This document shows positions 8,251-17,615 of a stretch of 64,000 nucleotides of DNA, one piece after another; within the stretch, counting starts at the first letter, position 1; every line of letters starts with the position of its first letter. Below the pieces are notes generated by a model. The model worked only from the letters and a program-made list of their open reading frames with translations. It was not told where the DNA came from and did no database searches. Source of the DNA: Euryhalocaulis sp050486445 (GTDB lineage: Bacteria; Pseudomonadota; Alphaproteobacteria; Caulobacterales; Maricaulaceae); contig JBJHDH010000003.1 in NCBI GenBank assembly GCA_050486445.1, forward strand, positions 53,765 to 117,764. Reading direction: 5' to 3'. A program made the translations under genes and the position numbers.

Positions 8251-9564
8251 ATGACGAACCTGTTTGAGGCGGCGGGACTGGAAAAGGGCGCGCCGCGCCC
8301 GCTGGCCGATGCGCTGCGCCCGCAAAGCCTGGACGAGGTTGTGGGGCAAGACCATCTGCTCGCCCCCGGCGCGCCGCTGGGCCGGATGCTGGCGGCGGGG
8401 CGGCTGCCTTCCATCATCCTCTGGGGCCCGCCCGGCACAGGCAAGACAACCATTGCGCGCTTGCTGGCCCAGCACGCCGATCTGGAGTTCGAGGCGATCT
8501 CCGCCGTGTTTTCCGGCGTCGCCGATTTGCGCAAGGTGTTCGAGAAGGCGCGCCGCCTGCGCGAGGCGGGTCGCGGCACGCTGTTGTTCGTCGATGAAAT
8601 TCATCGTTTCAACCGGGCGCAGCAGGACGGATTTCTGCCGTTCGTGGAGGAGGGGGTCGTCACGCTGGTCGGCGCGACGACCGAGAATCCGTCTTTCGAG
8701 TTGAACGCGGCGCTGCTGTCGCGGGCGCAAGTTTTTGTGCTGAAGCGATTGGATGACGATGCGCTGGAAAAACTGCTGGCGCGGGCCGAGGCCCATATGC
8801 AGCGCACGCTGCCACTGACGCCCGATGCGCGTGGCGCGATGCGCGCAATGGCCGATGGCGATGGCCGCTATCTGCTGAACATGGCGGAAGAGCTGTTCGC
8901 GCTGGAGCGCGAGACTCCGGCGGATGTGAAAGACCTGGCCGCGCTGCTCCAGCGCCGCGCCCCCGCCTATGACAAGGACCGGGAAGAGCATTACAATTTG
9001 ATCTCCGCGCTGCATAAATCGGTACGCGGATCGGACCCCGACGCGGCGCTCTACTGGCTGGCGCGCATGCTGGCCGGCGGGGAAGACCCGCTCTATCTGG
9101 CGCGGCGCATCGTGCGCATGGCGGCGGAAGACATTGGCCTGGCCGATCCCGGCGCGCTGGCGCTGACCATCGCGGCGAAGGACACCTACGACTTTCTGGG
9201 CAGCCCGGAAGGCGAACTGGCGCTGGCGCAGGCGGTGGTCTATCTGGCGACTGCTCCGAAATCCAACGCGGTCTATGCCGCGTTCAAGGCCGCCCAGCGC
9301 AGCGCGCGCGAGACCGGCTCGCTGCCCCCGCCGATGCATATCCGCAATGCGCCGACAAAGCTGATGAAGGGTCTCGGCTATGGCGCGGGTTATGAATACG
9401 ATCACGCGGCCGGGCCGGAAGCGTTTTCAGGTCAGGATTATTTTCCCGACGACATGACGGACCGCCCGGTCTTTTACGAACCGACAAAGCGCGGCCACGA
9501 GCGCGCCATCGCCGAGCGGCTCGGAAAATGGCGCGCCATCCGCGACAAACGGCGGGGGGAGTAG
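8251..9564 (+). CDS. rarA: Replication-associated recombination protein A (AAA+ ATPase)
   Basis: RarA/MgsA-type AAA+ ATPase acting at stalled replication forks. Walker A GPPGTGKTT is at 59-67, Walker B FVDEIHRFN near 113-121, and the sensor region ATTENPSFELNAALLSRAQV is strongly diagnostic. The C-terminal tetramerisation part includes YLARRIVRMAAEDIGLADP and NAPTKLMKGLGYG. At 437 residues it is full length. It starts 66 bases after degP. Confidence 0.96.
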   Translation: MTNLFEAAGLEKGAPRPLADALRPQSLDEVVGQDHLLAPGAPLGRMLAAGRLPSIILWGPPGTGKTTIARLLAQHADLEFEAISAVFSGVADLRKVFEKARRLREAGRGTLLFVDEIHRFNRAQQDGFLPFVEEGVVTLVGATTENPSFELNAALLSRAQVFVLKRLDDDALEKLLARAEAHMQRTLPLTPDARGAMRAMADGDGRYLLNMAEELFALERETPADVKDLAALLQRRAPAYDKDREEHYNLISALHKSVRGSDPDAALYWLARMLAGGEDPLYLARRIVRMAAEDIGLADPGALALTIAAKDTYDFLGSPEGELALAQAVVYLATAPKSNAVYAAFKAAQRSARETGSLPPPMHIRNAPTKLMKGLGYGAGYEYDHAAGPEAFSGQDYFPDDMTDRPVFYEPTKRGHERAIAERLGKWRAIRDKRRGE

Positions 9565-9636
9565 AGCTATCGTCTAACTTGTCCTTTCCCGCTAATTGGC
9601 TCAATGATTAAACGGGAAGGTTGTGGGGGGAGGCGT

Positions 9637-11034
9637 ATGCTCGATCAGGGGGATATAAAAGGCGATCCAGCCAGATTGTTTCCTGTATTGGCGGAAACGT
9701 CGAAGGAGGGGCGCAGTCTTTCTGTGCTGCTCTCGTGCCTGATTTCGGTGCGGGAATTTGGCCAGATCATGATGGCCTCTATCGGCCAACGGGTCGGATC
9801 GGCAGCAAAGATGGAGGCGTATTCTGAGGTCAGGTTGCCGAAGAACGCTGATACGAATTGCCGCCCCGACGGCTTGATCGTTTTGCGGGTTGGAAAGCGT
9901 GTGTGGACCGCACTCATTGAGGCCAAGGTCGGTAACGCCGAAATTCAGGTCGAACAAATTGAGCGGTATCTTCAGTTGGCGAAACTGAATTCGATTGATG
10001 CCGTAATCACCATCTCCAATCAGTTCGCCGCGAGTCCGATCCATCCGCCTTACAATGTTAGCAAACTGCTTCTGCGCGGCGTCGATCTGTATCATTGGTC
10101 ATGGATGCGGCTGCGGACTGAAGCGAGCATCCTTTGCGACAAGCTTGCTGTTGAAGATCAGGATCAGCTTTACATTCTTTCGGAGCTGGTCCGCTTTCTG
10201 GATCACCCCAGCGCGGGCGTATCCAGCTTCGACCAGATGAATTCAGAGTGGAGCGACTTGGTTGCGCTGTTCCAGAAGGGCGGCCGCCTCAATCGGCGCG
10301 CTGAGCAGATTGTCAGAACCGTTGAGTTCTGGGAGCAGGAAGTTCGGGATTTGTGCCTTATTCTGGCGCGGAGAACCAACAGCAATGTTCGGCTGAAATT
10401 GACGCGATCCGAAAGAAACAACCCGGAGCAGCGTTTCACTGCCGAGTGTGAAAATCTGGCAGATCGAGGTTGCTTAACGGCTTCATTCGACGTGCCAGAC
10501 GCTGCCGCGCCAATTGATGTATGTGTTGATCTATCGAAGCGAACTATCCAAGCCGGAATGAAATTGAAGGCGCCGCAAGACAGAAAAAGCGGAGCGGCGC
10601 GTTTGAATTGGCTTTTAAGGCAACTGAAAAGTGTCGATCCAGAGGAGTTAAGCGTGCGTCTCCACTGGCCGGGCGCGGGTCCGCATACTCAGGCTCCATT
10701 GGCAGTCGTTCGCGAAGATGCCTCACCGGTTCTTCATGATGACCGCAACCGAAGCCCGTCGAGTATTGAAGTTCTCCTTACCGTTGATGACGGCCGCCGT
10801 TTCCGGGGTCCGCGCACATTCATCCAGCTTTTGGAACAGGCTGTGCCGGATTTCTATCATCGCGTGGGACAGCATTTATCAGCATGGCAACCTGCGGCTC
10901 CACCAATCAAGGAAGAGCGGCCAAAGGAAACGGTGCTGCAAGATGTTCCTTTGGGAGAGGTTGAACACGAGGTCGGGGAGTGGGAGGAATCCCAAGCCGA
11001 AAGGCGTTTCTTCCCGACATGGTTGGGTCGCTAA
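9637..11034 (+). CDS. Uncharacterised protein with PD-(D/E)XK nuclease-like core
   Basis: A 465-residue protein I do not recognise as a named family. The N-terminal third has a restriction-nuclease-like signature: RPDG at 77-80, a strand ending in IEAK at 94-97, then a helix with Q104/Q107 and Y111, the order D...ExK...Q of PD-(D/E)XK folds. The rest lacks obvious motifs; a DUF-like C-terminus ends FFPTWLGR. No signal peptide or membrane segments. I chose the ATG at 9637 because GGGGGGAGG lies just upstream; an ATG at 9604 is the alternative. Codons are visibly richer in A/T than neighbouring genes. It separates rarA from tamB and stands alone, consistent with horizontal acquisition. Confidence 0.75.
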   Translation: MLDQGDIKGDPARLFPVLAETSKEGRSLSVLLSCLISVREFGQIMMASIGQRVGSAAKMEAYSEVRLPKNADTNCRPDGLIVLRVGKRVWTALIEAKVGNAEIQVEQIERYLQLAKLNSIDAVITISNQFAASPIHPPYNVSKLLLRGVDLYHWSWMRLRTEASILCDKLAVEDQDQLYILSELVRFLDHPSAGVSSFDQMNSEWSDLVALFQKGGRLNRRAEQIVRTVEFWEQEVRDLCLILARRTNSNVRLKLTRSERNNPEQRFTAECENLADRGCLTASFDVPDAAAPIDVCVDLSKRTIQAGMKLKAPQDRKSGAARLNWLLRQLKSVDPEELSVRLHWPGAGPHTQAPLAVVREDASPVLHDDRNRSPSSIEVLLTVDDGRRFRGPRTFIQLLEQAVPDFYHRVGQHLSAWQPAAPPIKEERPKETVLQDVPLGEVEHEVGEWEESQAERRFFPTWLGR

Positions 11035-11068
11035 AAAAATTCTCGCGATAGTCTTTTAACCCGTCGCT

Positions 11069-14000
11069 TCAATACGTCCGGCGCCAGCGGACGGAGACGG
11101 AAGTGTCGGCCTCTGTGCCGAAGCGCGAGATGATGGCGAAATTGCGCATTGCCTGCCATTCCACCTGCGCCACGGAGCCGGCCTGCGATCCGGTGGTGAC
11201 TTCGAGATAGACATCATCGGTGAGATAGCGCCCGCCGCTGATGAGGGGTTCGCCTTCGCGCGTCTGCCCAACGGTTAGCCGGTCCAGCCCCAGGCCGCTG
11301 CGCAGGCGGCCCAGCGCATCGAACCCGCCGCCGCCGGTCATGCTGGCCAGCGCGCTGGCGAGCTGCGCCGCCTCCAGCGCCGACAGGTCAGCCACGGAAC
11401 GGCCGAACAGCACGCGCGCCAGAATCTCGTCTTGCGGTAAAGGCGGCTGGCTTTCCAGTGTGATGCGCGGCGCGCGCGGCGTGCCGTTGACAAGAATGAC
11501 GGCGATGAGGTCGGCGGTCTCGCGCGTGGCGCGGAAATCCAGATCGGCGTCCATCGGGTCGCCATTAAAGCGTAGACGCCCGGAGTCGAAGATGAAGCGG
11601 CGGCCGGCGAGATCTGCGTCGCCGCGCACCACATCGGCCTGGCCGGTGACCTGGATGGCCTCCGGCGTGCCGCCGATATGGGCGTTCAGGGACATCTCGA
11701 CATCCAGATTGTTCGCGCGCACGAACAGGCGGCGGTCGGCGCGCAGGGAAACGTCCAGCTCCAGCGGCGGACCGCGCTGGCCTCTGATCCGTTCCCGCTC
11801 CACGGCGCCGGGAACATTGATTTCGATCACCTCCAGCGTGAGCACATCGGGCGTGCCGGCGCCCGGCGGCGAGACTTCCGCGGATTCGATGACCAGCGCG
11901 CCTTCAATGATCCGCTGATCGGGCGTCATGCGCGCCGCGATCTCGCCGGAGATGCGCGCCTGCGCGCTAGCGTTATTTACGGCGCGGAAATTCTGCATCG
12001 CGGCGGAAACCTCGCCTCCCCAGACGCCGCCTGCCGAACGGGCGAAGCCGCCGCCGCTGAGGCTGCCGCCGCTGGCGTCGTTCGCGGTCAGGCGCGTCAC
12101 CCGGATTTCATCGTTGGAGAACTCCACGGCGATATCCAGATCCCGCAGAGCCAGGCCGGACGTGGCGTCGTCGAAGCGCCCGCCGGTGAGCGCGCCATCG
12201 CCGCCGATGCGCGGATCCGAGGGCGTGCCGGAGAGCGCCGCATCCATCCGCACCGGACCGGACAGGCGTTGGTCCAGACCCAGCAGCAGGGCCGCCAGCG
12301 TATCAACGGGACCGTTCGCCGAGACCTGACCCGAGAGCGGCGCATCCATCGCCACGCGGAAGGGAATGAAGCCTTCCTGCCGCTCCAGTGGCAGAGCGCC
12401 CTGGGCGCGGGCGCCGAAGCCGCCTTCGCCGCGCATGTTGAGCGTGCCGTGCAGCGCGCCATCTTCGACATTGCCGCGCAGGTCCATGTCAATGCGTTCG
12501 CGGTCGCCGGTTTCGGCGCGCGCATCGTTCAGCGCGGCCGAGATGGCGCCGCTGAGGCCGCCGCCGCGGGAGTCAAACAGCGCGCGGGCGTCGAGTGTGC
12601 CGGAGAGGCGCGGCTCGCGCAGCGCCGCTTCCATCGGGGCGATGGGCGCGCCCGTGATGCGAATGTCGATCATCGCGCCGTCCGTGACGGACTCATAATC
12701 GAGGGCCAGTTCCGCATCTTCATCGATGATGAGGCGTACACGCAGCGTATCCCGGCCATCGGGCAGAAACGCCGCGACGATGGGCTCGCGGGCGCGGATC
12801 GCGACCTGTCCTGCGTCGGCGTCGAGCCCGGTCTCGATCCGCCAGCCGTCCTCGCCGCCGGTAGCCACGCCATCACCCGAGAGGCGCACCGGCAGGCCGC
12901 GCGCCACGCCGTCGGCATTGATGTTGAAGACGATCCGGTCGAACGGACCGCTGGCCGCCGCTTCCAGATTGTCGATCCAGACCCCAGCTTCGGGAAAAGC
13001 GAGATCGGCGCCGCGAGCCGTGACGTTCACCGCCTGTGCGCCGCCGGATTCCTCCAGCCGGATCGCGGCCTCCAGCGTGCCGGGCCAGGGCGAGGGGGGC
13101 TCTCCGGTCTTGCGCAATGTAACCGTGCCGGCGAGCAGCCCGCCCGGCTGCGCCGAAACGCCGCCAGAGGCGCGGATGTCGGCCCAGCGCAGCGCGATGT
13201 CCGGCGCCGTCAGCACGCCGTCCCGTTGCGCGAAGCCGAGCGAGGCGTCGGCCGGGCCGTAATTCGACTCCGCGGTGAAGCCAATCTCGCCTTCCAGCGC
13301 CTCGCCGGTGCGAAGCTGAACGTCCACCACCGGACGCTGGAGCTGCGCGCGGGGCAGGTCGAGCGTGTCGGCGAATGCCTGGATGCTGACGACCGGGGCG
13401 TCCAGCGGGCCGGTCACATCGCCGCGGGCCATCAGCTCGCCCGCGATCTCCGCCGGGCCGAGCGGGAACGGACCCTGCGCCACGGCTTCCAGCGCCAGCG
13501 CGTAGCCCGCAGGTTCGGACAATGTGCCGTTCACTCCGGCGCGCAGGCGCGGCCCCTGAAGCGTGGCGCGGGTGATGGTGAACACCTCGCCCATCGACTG
13601 TGCTTGAAGATCGAAGCCCAGCGTTTCGCCCAGAACCGCCGCAGCCGGGGCAGGGGCGCCGGAAAGTGTTGTTGCTTGCCCGTTCGCCGTGATGGCCAGC
13701 GGCGTATTTTCACCGGCGCTTTCCAGCGTGAACCTGCCGCCGAGCCTGCCGGAAAAATCCGGGAGGATGGCGGAGAGCGGCGCATCGGTGAAACTCCCTT
13801 GGATGGCAAGACCCTCGCCCGGGCCCAGGCCGATGCGCGCCTGCGCCTCCACCCGCGTCTGCCCGGCCGCCAGCGCCAGACGGTCGAACATCAGGGTCTC
13901 GTTTTCGAGCAGATATGCGCCTTCGAGCGTCAGGTCCGGTGAAGGACCAACCAGCCGCGCCACGACGGGATTGGCGCCCGAAGCGTTTGCCCCGGTCAGC

Positions 14001-15259
14001 GCTGCCGTGAAACGGATCGCGCCGCTCTCCTGACGTACGGAGAGGGGACCGGACATGGCCGCGGCCTGCACCGTGTAGGCGTCGATGGTGCTGGCGGTCA
14101 GCGTTCCGTCCAGCGCGAAGCCTTCGTCTTCCTGTGTCAGCAGGCCGGAGATTTCCGCCGTTTCGGCTTCGACAGCGCCGCCGGTCCAGATTCCGAGATC
14201 GGCCAGTTCCGCCTGTATGGTCAGGCCGGTTTCGCGCAGGGCGCCGTCACGGGGCAGGGGGCCGGCGGCAGTAAGTTCCAGCCGCTCCGACGACACGGTC
14301 AGGCGCATGGCGGCGTCGCCGTCCCGATAGTTCGCGACTTCCAGTCCGATGCTGGCGGCCGGGCCCATCCGCTCCGCCAGCGCCGTCAGAGCCGGCCAGC
14401 GCGCCGTCTCCAGCCGCGCATTCACGCGCAGGCTGGTTCCATTCCACTCCGTTGTTCCGGCCAGCGCCTGATCCGCGCCGAACCGCAGGGCGAAGCGCCC
14501 GTCGCCGCCGTCTGCGTCACCTTCGGCCGTGGCGTCCAGCGCCGCCGGCATGCCGTCCGGCGCGCCCAGCAGCGCAGCGATCAGACCGTTCGGGCCGCCG
14601 CGTCCCTCCGCTTCCAGCCGCACCGCCCCGGCGGCGCTCAGCGCGGCGTCCACCGCGAGACTATCGGCGCCGCCTTCGGCCTCTACGATGCGGAGGCGCA
14701 AGGCGCCGCCGCCGCCGGGGCGGAAGTCGCCAGTGGCGTCGATCTCGAAGACCTCCTCGCGGCCGGCGAATTCCTCGTCCACCAGAAAGCGGTCGATGCG
14801 CAGGGCTTCCAGCGCCAGAGCCAGGTTCGGTCCGCCGCCATCTCGCTCCTGCGGGGGATCGTCCGTGCGCGGCGAGCGGCGCAGCAGCGCCTCTTGCGCC
14901 GTGATGGATTCGATGCGGACCGTGCGGCGGATGAGCGCCATCGGACGCCAGTCCATCGTCACATTGTTCAGCGTCAGCCAGGGTCCGTCATCGTCGACCA
15001 GTTCGATCTGTTCGGCATACAGTTCGCCCAGCAGATCGCCGCCCAGCCCCTGAAGCCGCAACTGGCCGGCGCCGGGAATCCGCATCCCGTCCAGTTGCGA
15101 GGTGACAATTCCGGCCCCGATTCCGCCCGTGGCGATCCAGTGGATGGCCGAAGACAGCAGGCCGACGGCCACCAGCACGGCGGCCAGACTCCACAGCGCC
15201 CGCTTGCGCCAGCGGCCCCGGCGGGGCGGCGGCGGGGGGGTGATGTCCGCCGCGCTCAA
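11069..15259 (-). CDS. tamB: Translocation and assembly module subunit TamB
   Basis: A giant inner-membrane-anchored periplasmic protein (1396 residues), proposed to bridge inner and outer membranes and work with TamA in outer-membrane protein or phospholipid traffic. An N-terminal basic stretch and one membrane anchor (about 17-40, ALWSLAAVLVAVGLL) precede a long beta-rich repeat region. The C-terminus is the conserved TamB domain (LGLDRLTVGQT, SGGRYLTDDVYLEV, WQAMRNFAIISRFG, ending RWRRTY). The start is TTG, overlapping the tamA stop by four bases (TTGA); no ATG fits. Confidence 0.94.
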   Translation of the reverse strand: MSAADITPPPPPRRGRWRKRALWSLAAVLVAVGLLSSAIHWIATGGIGAGIVTSQLDGMRIPGAGQLRLQGLGGDLLGELYAEQIELVDDDGPWLTLNNVTMDWRPMALIRRTVRIESITAQEALLRRSPRTDDPPQERDGGGPNLALALEALRIDRFLVDEEFAGREEVFEIDATGDFRPGGGGALRLRIVEAEGGADSLAVDAALSAAGAVRLEAEGRGGPNGLIAALLGAPDGMPAALDATAEGDADGGDGRFALRFGADQALAGTTEWNGTSLRVNARLETARWPALTALAERMGPAASIGLEVANYRDGDAAMRLTVSSERLELTAAGPLPRDGALRETGLTIQAELADLGIWTGGAVEAETAEISGLLTQEDEGFALDGTLTASTIDAYTVQAAAMSGPLSVRQESGAIRFTAALTGANASGANPVVARLVGPSPDLTLEGAYLLENETLMFDRLALAAGQTRVEAQARIGLGPGEGLAIQGSFTDAPLSAILPDFSGRLGGRFTLESAGENTPLAITANGQATTLSGAPAPAAAVLGETLGFDLQAQSMGEVFTITRATLQGPRLRAGVNGTLSEPAGYALALEAVAQGPFPLGPAEIAGELMARGDVTGPLDAPVVSIQAFADTLDLPRAQLQRPVVDVQLRTGEALEGEIGFTAESNYGPADASLGFAQRDGVLTAPDIALRWADIRASGGVSAQPGGLLAGTVTLRKTGEPPSPWPGTLEAAIRLEESGGAQAVNVTARGADLAFPEAGVWIDNLEAAASGPFDRIVFNINADGVARGLPVRLSGDGVATGGEDGWRIETGLDADAGQVAIRAREPIVAAFLPDGRDTLRVRLIIDEDAELALDYESVTDGAMIDIRITGAPIAPMEAALREPRLSGTLDARALFDSRGGGLSGAISAALNDARAETGDRERIDMDLRGNVEDGALHGTLNMRGEGGFGARAQGALPLERQEGFIPFRVAMDAPLSGQVSANGPVDTLAALLLGLDQRLSGPVRMDAALSGTPSDPRIGGDGALTGGRFDDATSGLALRDLDIAVEFSNDEIRVTRLTANDASGGSLSGGGFARSAGGVWGGEVSAAMQNFRAVNNASAQARISGEIAARMTPDQRIIEGALVIESAEVSPPGAGTPDVLTLEVIEINVPGAVERERIRGQRGPPLELDVSLRADRRLFVRANNLDVEMSLNAHIGGTPEAIQVTGQADVVRGDADLAGRRFIFDSGRLRFNGDPMDADLDFRATRETADLIAVILVNGTPRAPRITLESQPPLPQDEILARVLFGRSVADLSALEAAQLASALASMTGGGGFDALGRLRSGLGLDRLTVGQTREGEPLISGGRYLTDDVYLEVTTGSQAGSVAQVEWQAMRNFAIISRFGTEADTSVSVRWRRTY

Positions 15260-17028
15260 AACGCCTGCCCGATGCTGAGATAGATCTGAAAGCCGCGATC
15301 GCCGGGCCGCTTGTTCAGGGGCACAGCGATATCGGCGCGGATCGGCGCGAAGTCGGTATAATAGCGAATACCGGCTCCCGCCCCGAAGCTCAGCTCATCG
15401 AATCCGGGCAGCGAGCTGCGGTCGGTCGTGCCCCCGTCCACGAAAACCACGCCGCCGAACCGCTCTGTGACTCGGAAGCGGGCCTCCAGCGCCGCCTCCA
15501 GCAGCGACCGCCCACCCAGCGGATTGTTCAGCGCGTCGCGCGGGCCCAGGCTCTGATAGGCATAGCCGCGCACCGATCCGCCGCCCCCGGCATAAAAGCG
15601 CCGGTCGGCGGGCAGGGTGTCGGCCGCCGCGCCGAAAATCGTGCCCGCGCGTGCCCGCGCCGCCAGCACGATCCGTTCTGAAATCTGGCGATAGGTGCTG
15701 GCGTTGGCGATGGCGCGAATGAAAACGAGGTCGTCTGTCCCTGTGGCCACGCCTGGCTCCAGCCGTAGCGATGCGCGCACGCCGCTCAGCGGATCGAGCA
15801 GGTCTGTCGTGTTGTCGAACCGCACCTCGCCGAACGCCGAGGCCATGGTGAAGTCACGCCGGCCAGTGAGAAAATCCTCCACCCGCGACTGCTCGAACAT
15901 CGCGCCGATGGCGGCGGAGAAATTGCGGCTGAGCGGCTGTTCCGCGCTGGCTGCGATAATCGCCGCCAGCCGGTCATAGGCGTCGGTGTCTTCCTGGATG
16001 CCCTCGACAGAGCCGGTGACGGTGCGTCCGGGCCGGCCGAAATGCGGCGCGCGCAGGCTGGCGCGCGCGCTGCGTAACAGCGTGCCGGCCACGGCGCTGA
16101 GCGTCAGGGTCTCGGCGCCGCCGAACATGTTGCGCCGGCTCCATTCGCCTTCCAGCCTGACGCCATCGGATGTGCCATAACCGGCGCCGGCTGCGATGGT
16201 GTGCCGGTCGCCCTGCATGACCTGCACGATCACGTCGCGTTGCTCCACGCCTTCACCGGGCTGCGACGGCGCCAGCCGCACATTAACGCTGTCGAATGCG
16301 CCAGGACCGGACAGACGCGAGGAGAGGGTCTCCAGCGCGCGGGGCTCGTAGGACTCGCCCGGTTCGAAAGGAACCAGGCGTTGCGCCCAGCGCGGGCGCA
16401 CGCGCGCATCGCCTTCGATGCGCATCTCGCCGAACACGGCGGGCCGGCCGGCGTCGAGATTGTATTCCACCACAGCGTCGCTGGTCGCGTGATCGACCAC
16501 GACGCGGCGCGGGCGCGGCGTCGCGTCGGGATAGCCGGCCATGCGCAGGCGGGCCACGGCGGCGGCTTCCTCGTCCAGTACGTTTTCGGCGACCAGCGGG
16601 TCGCCCGCGGCGATAGAAGGCGGCGCCCCGGCCTGGGGCAGCGCGGCTGTCTCCGCCGCCGCGCCGCCACCCACCAGATAGTCGATGCTGCGCGCCGTGA
16701 AGCGCGGGCCGGGCCGCACCAGCACCACCGCCTCGAAACTCTCGTCACCTTCGGCGCGTGGTTCGGCTTCCGCCCCGTAATAGCCTTCGGAGCGCAATAC
16801 TGTCAGTACGCGATCCGCCGCCTCGCGCGCCATGCGCCGCGCCGCCGCGCGATTGTCGGGCCGGCCATTATCGGGCAGCACGGCGCGGATGCGGGCGTGC
16901 AGCGCTTCATCCTCCACGCCCTCCACCCGGGCCTGGGCGTGCGCCGCGCCGCCAGCGCAAAGCGCCAGGATCAGGCCCAGAGCGATCCGGAGCACTGGAC
17001 CGGGGCAAAAGGGTCGGGAAGCCGACAT
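15256..17028 (-). CDS. tamA: Outer membrane assembly protein TamA (BamA/Omp85 superfamily)
   Basis: Outer-membrane beta-barrel partner of TamB. I chose the ATG at 17028 because it starts a standard signal peptide (LRIALGLILALCAGGAAHA). POTRA-like modules occupy about 28-235 and the 16-strand barrel the remainder, with GGGGSVRGYAYQSLGP near 500 (the conserved loop-6 region containing VRGY) and a terminal FQIYLSIGQAF ending in Phe, as barrel proteins do. The 590-residue length fits TamA better than BamA (about 750-800). The stop/start overlap with tamB confirms the pair. Confidence 0.93.
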   Translation of the reverse strand: MSASRPFCPGPVLRIALGLILALCAGGAAHAQARVEGVEDEALHARIRAVLPDNGRPDNRAAARRMAREAADRVLTVLRSEGYYGAEAEPRAEGDESFEAVVLVRPGPRFTARSIDYLVGGGAAAETAALPQAGAPPSIAAGDPLVAENVLDEEAAAVARLRMAGYPDATPRPRRVVVDHATSDAVVEYNLDAGRPAVFGEMRIEGDARVRPRWAQRLVPFEPGESYEPRALETLSSRLSGPGAFDSVNVRLAPSQPGEGVEQRDVIVQVMQGDRHTIAAGAGYGTSDGVRLEGEWSRRNMFGGAETLTLSAVAGTLLRSARASLRAPHFGRPGRTVTGSVEGIQEDTDAYDRLAAIIAASAEQPLSRNFSAAIGAMFEQSRVEDFLTGRRDFTMASAFGEVRFDNTTDLLDPLSGVRASLRLEPGVATGTDDLVFIRAIANASTYRQISERIVLAARARAGTIFGAAADTLPADRRFYAGGGGSVRGYAYQSLGPRDALNNPLGGRSLLEAALEARFRVTERFGGVVFVDGGTTDRSSLPGFDELSFGAGAGIRYYTDFAPIRADIAVPLNKRPGDRGFQIYLSIGQAF

Positions 17029-17151
17029 AGGCTGGGGGCGTCCTGCGAAAAAACCTGTCCGTCCGGATATGCTTACCCCGTGGATGGCGAGAGGCGAACC
17101 CGCACAGGCGCCTTCCGGTTCCATGGATTCACCTGAGGGGAGAACGGCTTT

Positions 17152-17481
17152 CTAATTCGCCGCGCCGCGGCGGGTCGCGTAACGGTCGCCCAGAAACCCG
17201 CCAAACATGTGATCCACATCCGGGTGGCGCACCGGGCCGCCCTCCGGGTCCGGCAGCAGGTTCTGCTCTGAAACATAGGCTTCGTAAGCCGTCTCGGCGT
17301 TTTCAGCCAGCAGCCGGTAATAGGGCTGGTCCTTGGCCGGGCGCACCTCTTCGGGAATGGCGAGCCACCATTCCTCGCTGTTGGAGAATTGCGGATCGAC
17401 GTCGAACACCACCCCCCTGAAGGGAAAAAGCCGATGGCGCACCAGTTCGCCGATGCTGAATTTCGCTGCGCGTGCATTCAT
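17152..17481 (-). CDS. hspQ: Heat-shock protein HspQ / hemimethylated-DNA-binding family
   Basis: A 109-residue protein of the YccV/HspQ family. HspQ in enterobacteria is a Lon protease specificity factor. Diagnostic stretches are FSIGELVRHRLFPFRGVVFDVDP (read in two parts near the N-terminus), YYRLLAENAETAYEAYVSEQN and the C-terminal HPDVDHMFGGF. I chose the ATG at 17481 because the domain begins at once; a start 12 codons upstream is possible. It is transcribed toward tamA and is divergent from ppx. Confidence 0.92.
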   Translation of the reverse strand: MNARAAKFSIGELVRHRLFPFRGVVFDVDPQFSNSEEWWLAIPEEVRPAKDQPYYRLLAENAETAYEAYVSEQNLLPDPEGGPVRHPDVDHMFGGFLGDRYATRRGAAN

Positions 17482-17615
17482 GTGGCAATCAGATAACGTC
17501 CCGGCGGCGTCACGCAAGACTTGGCCTTGGCGCCCCGGAAGGCGTAAACTCCCCGGCGAACGGAAACGCGCGCGTCTCCTGGCGCGAAAGGGCCGCGACA
17601 GCGGGCGCGCGAACC

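Noticed and set aside
9565..11068. Genomic island with integrase or attachment sites around the nuclease-like gene
   Set aside because: Only one foreign-looking gene is present. I see no integrase, tRNA, direct repeats or insertion-sequence ends at its borders.
11678..13942. A 754-codon open frame on the plus strand inside tamB
   Set aside because: It is antisense to a clearly conserved gene, is low-complexity (Arg/Ala/Gly/His-rich) and has no domain. Long shadow frames are expected at this GC content.
15256..17028. BamA instead of TamA
   Set aside because: It is too short for five POTRA domains and is stop/start overlapped with tamB.
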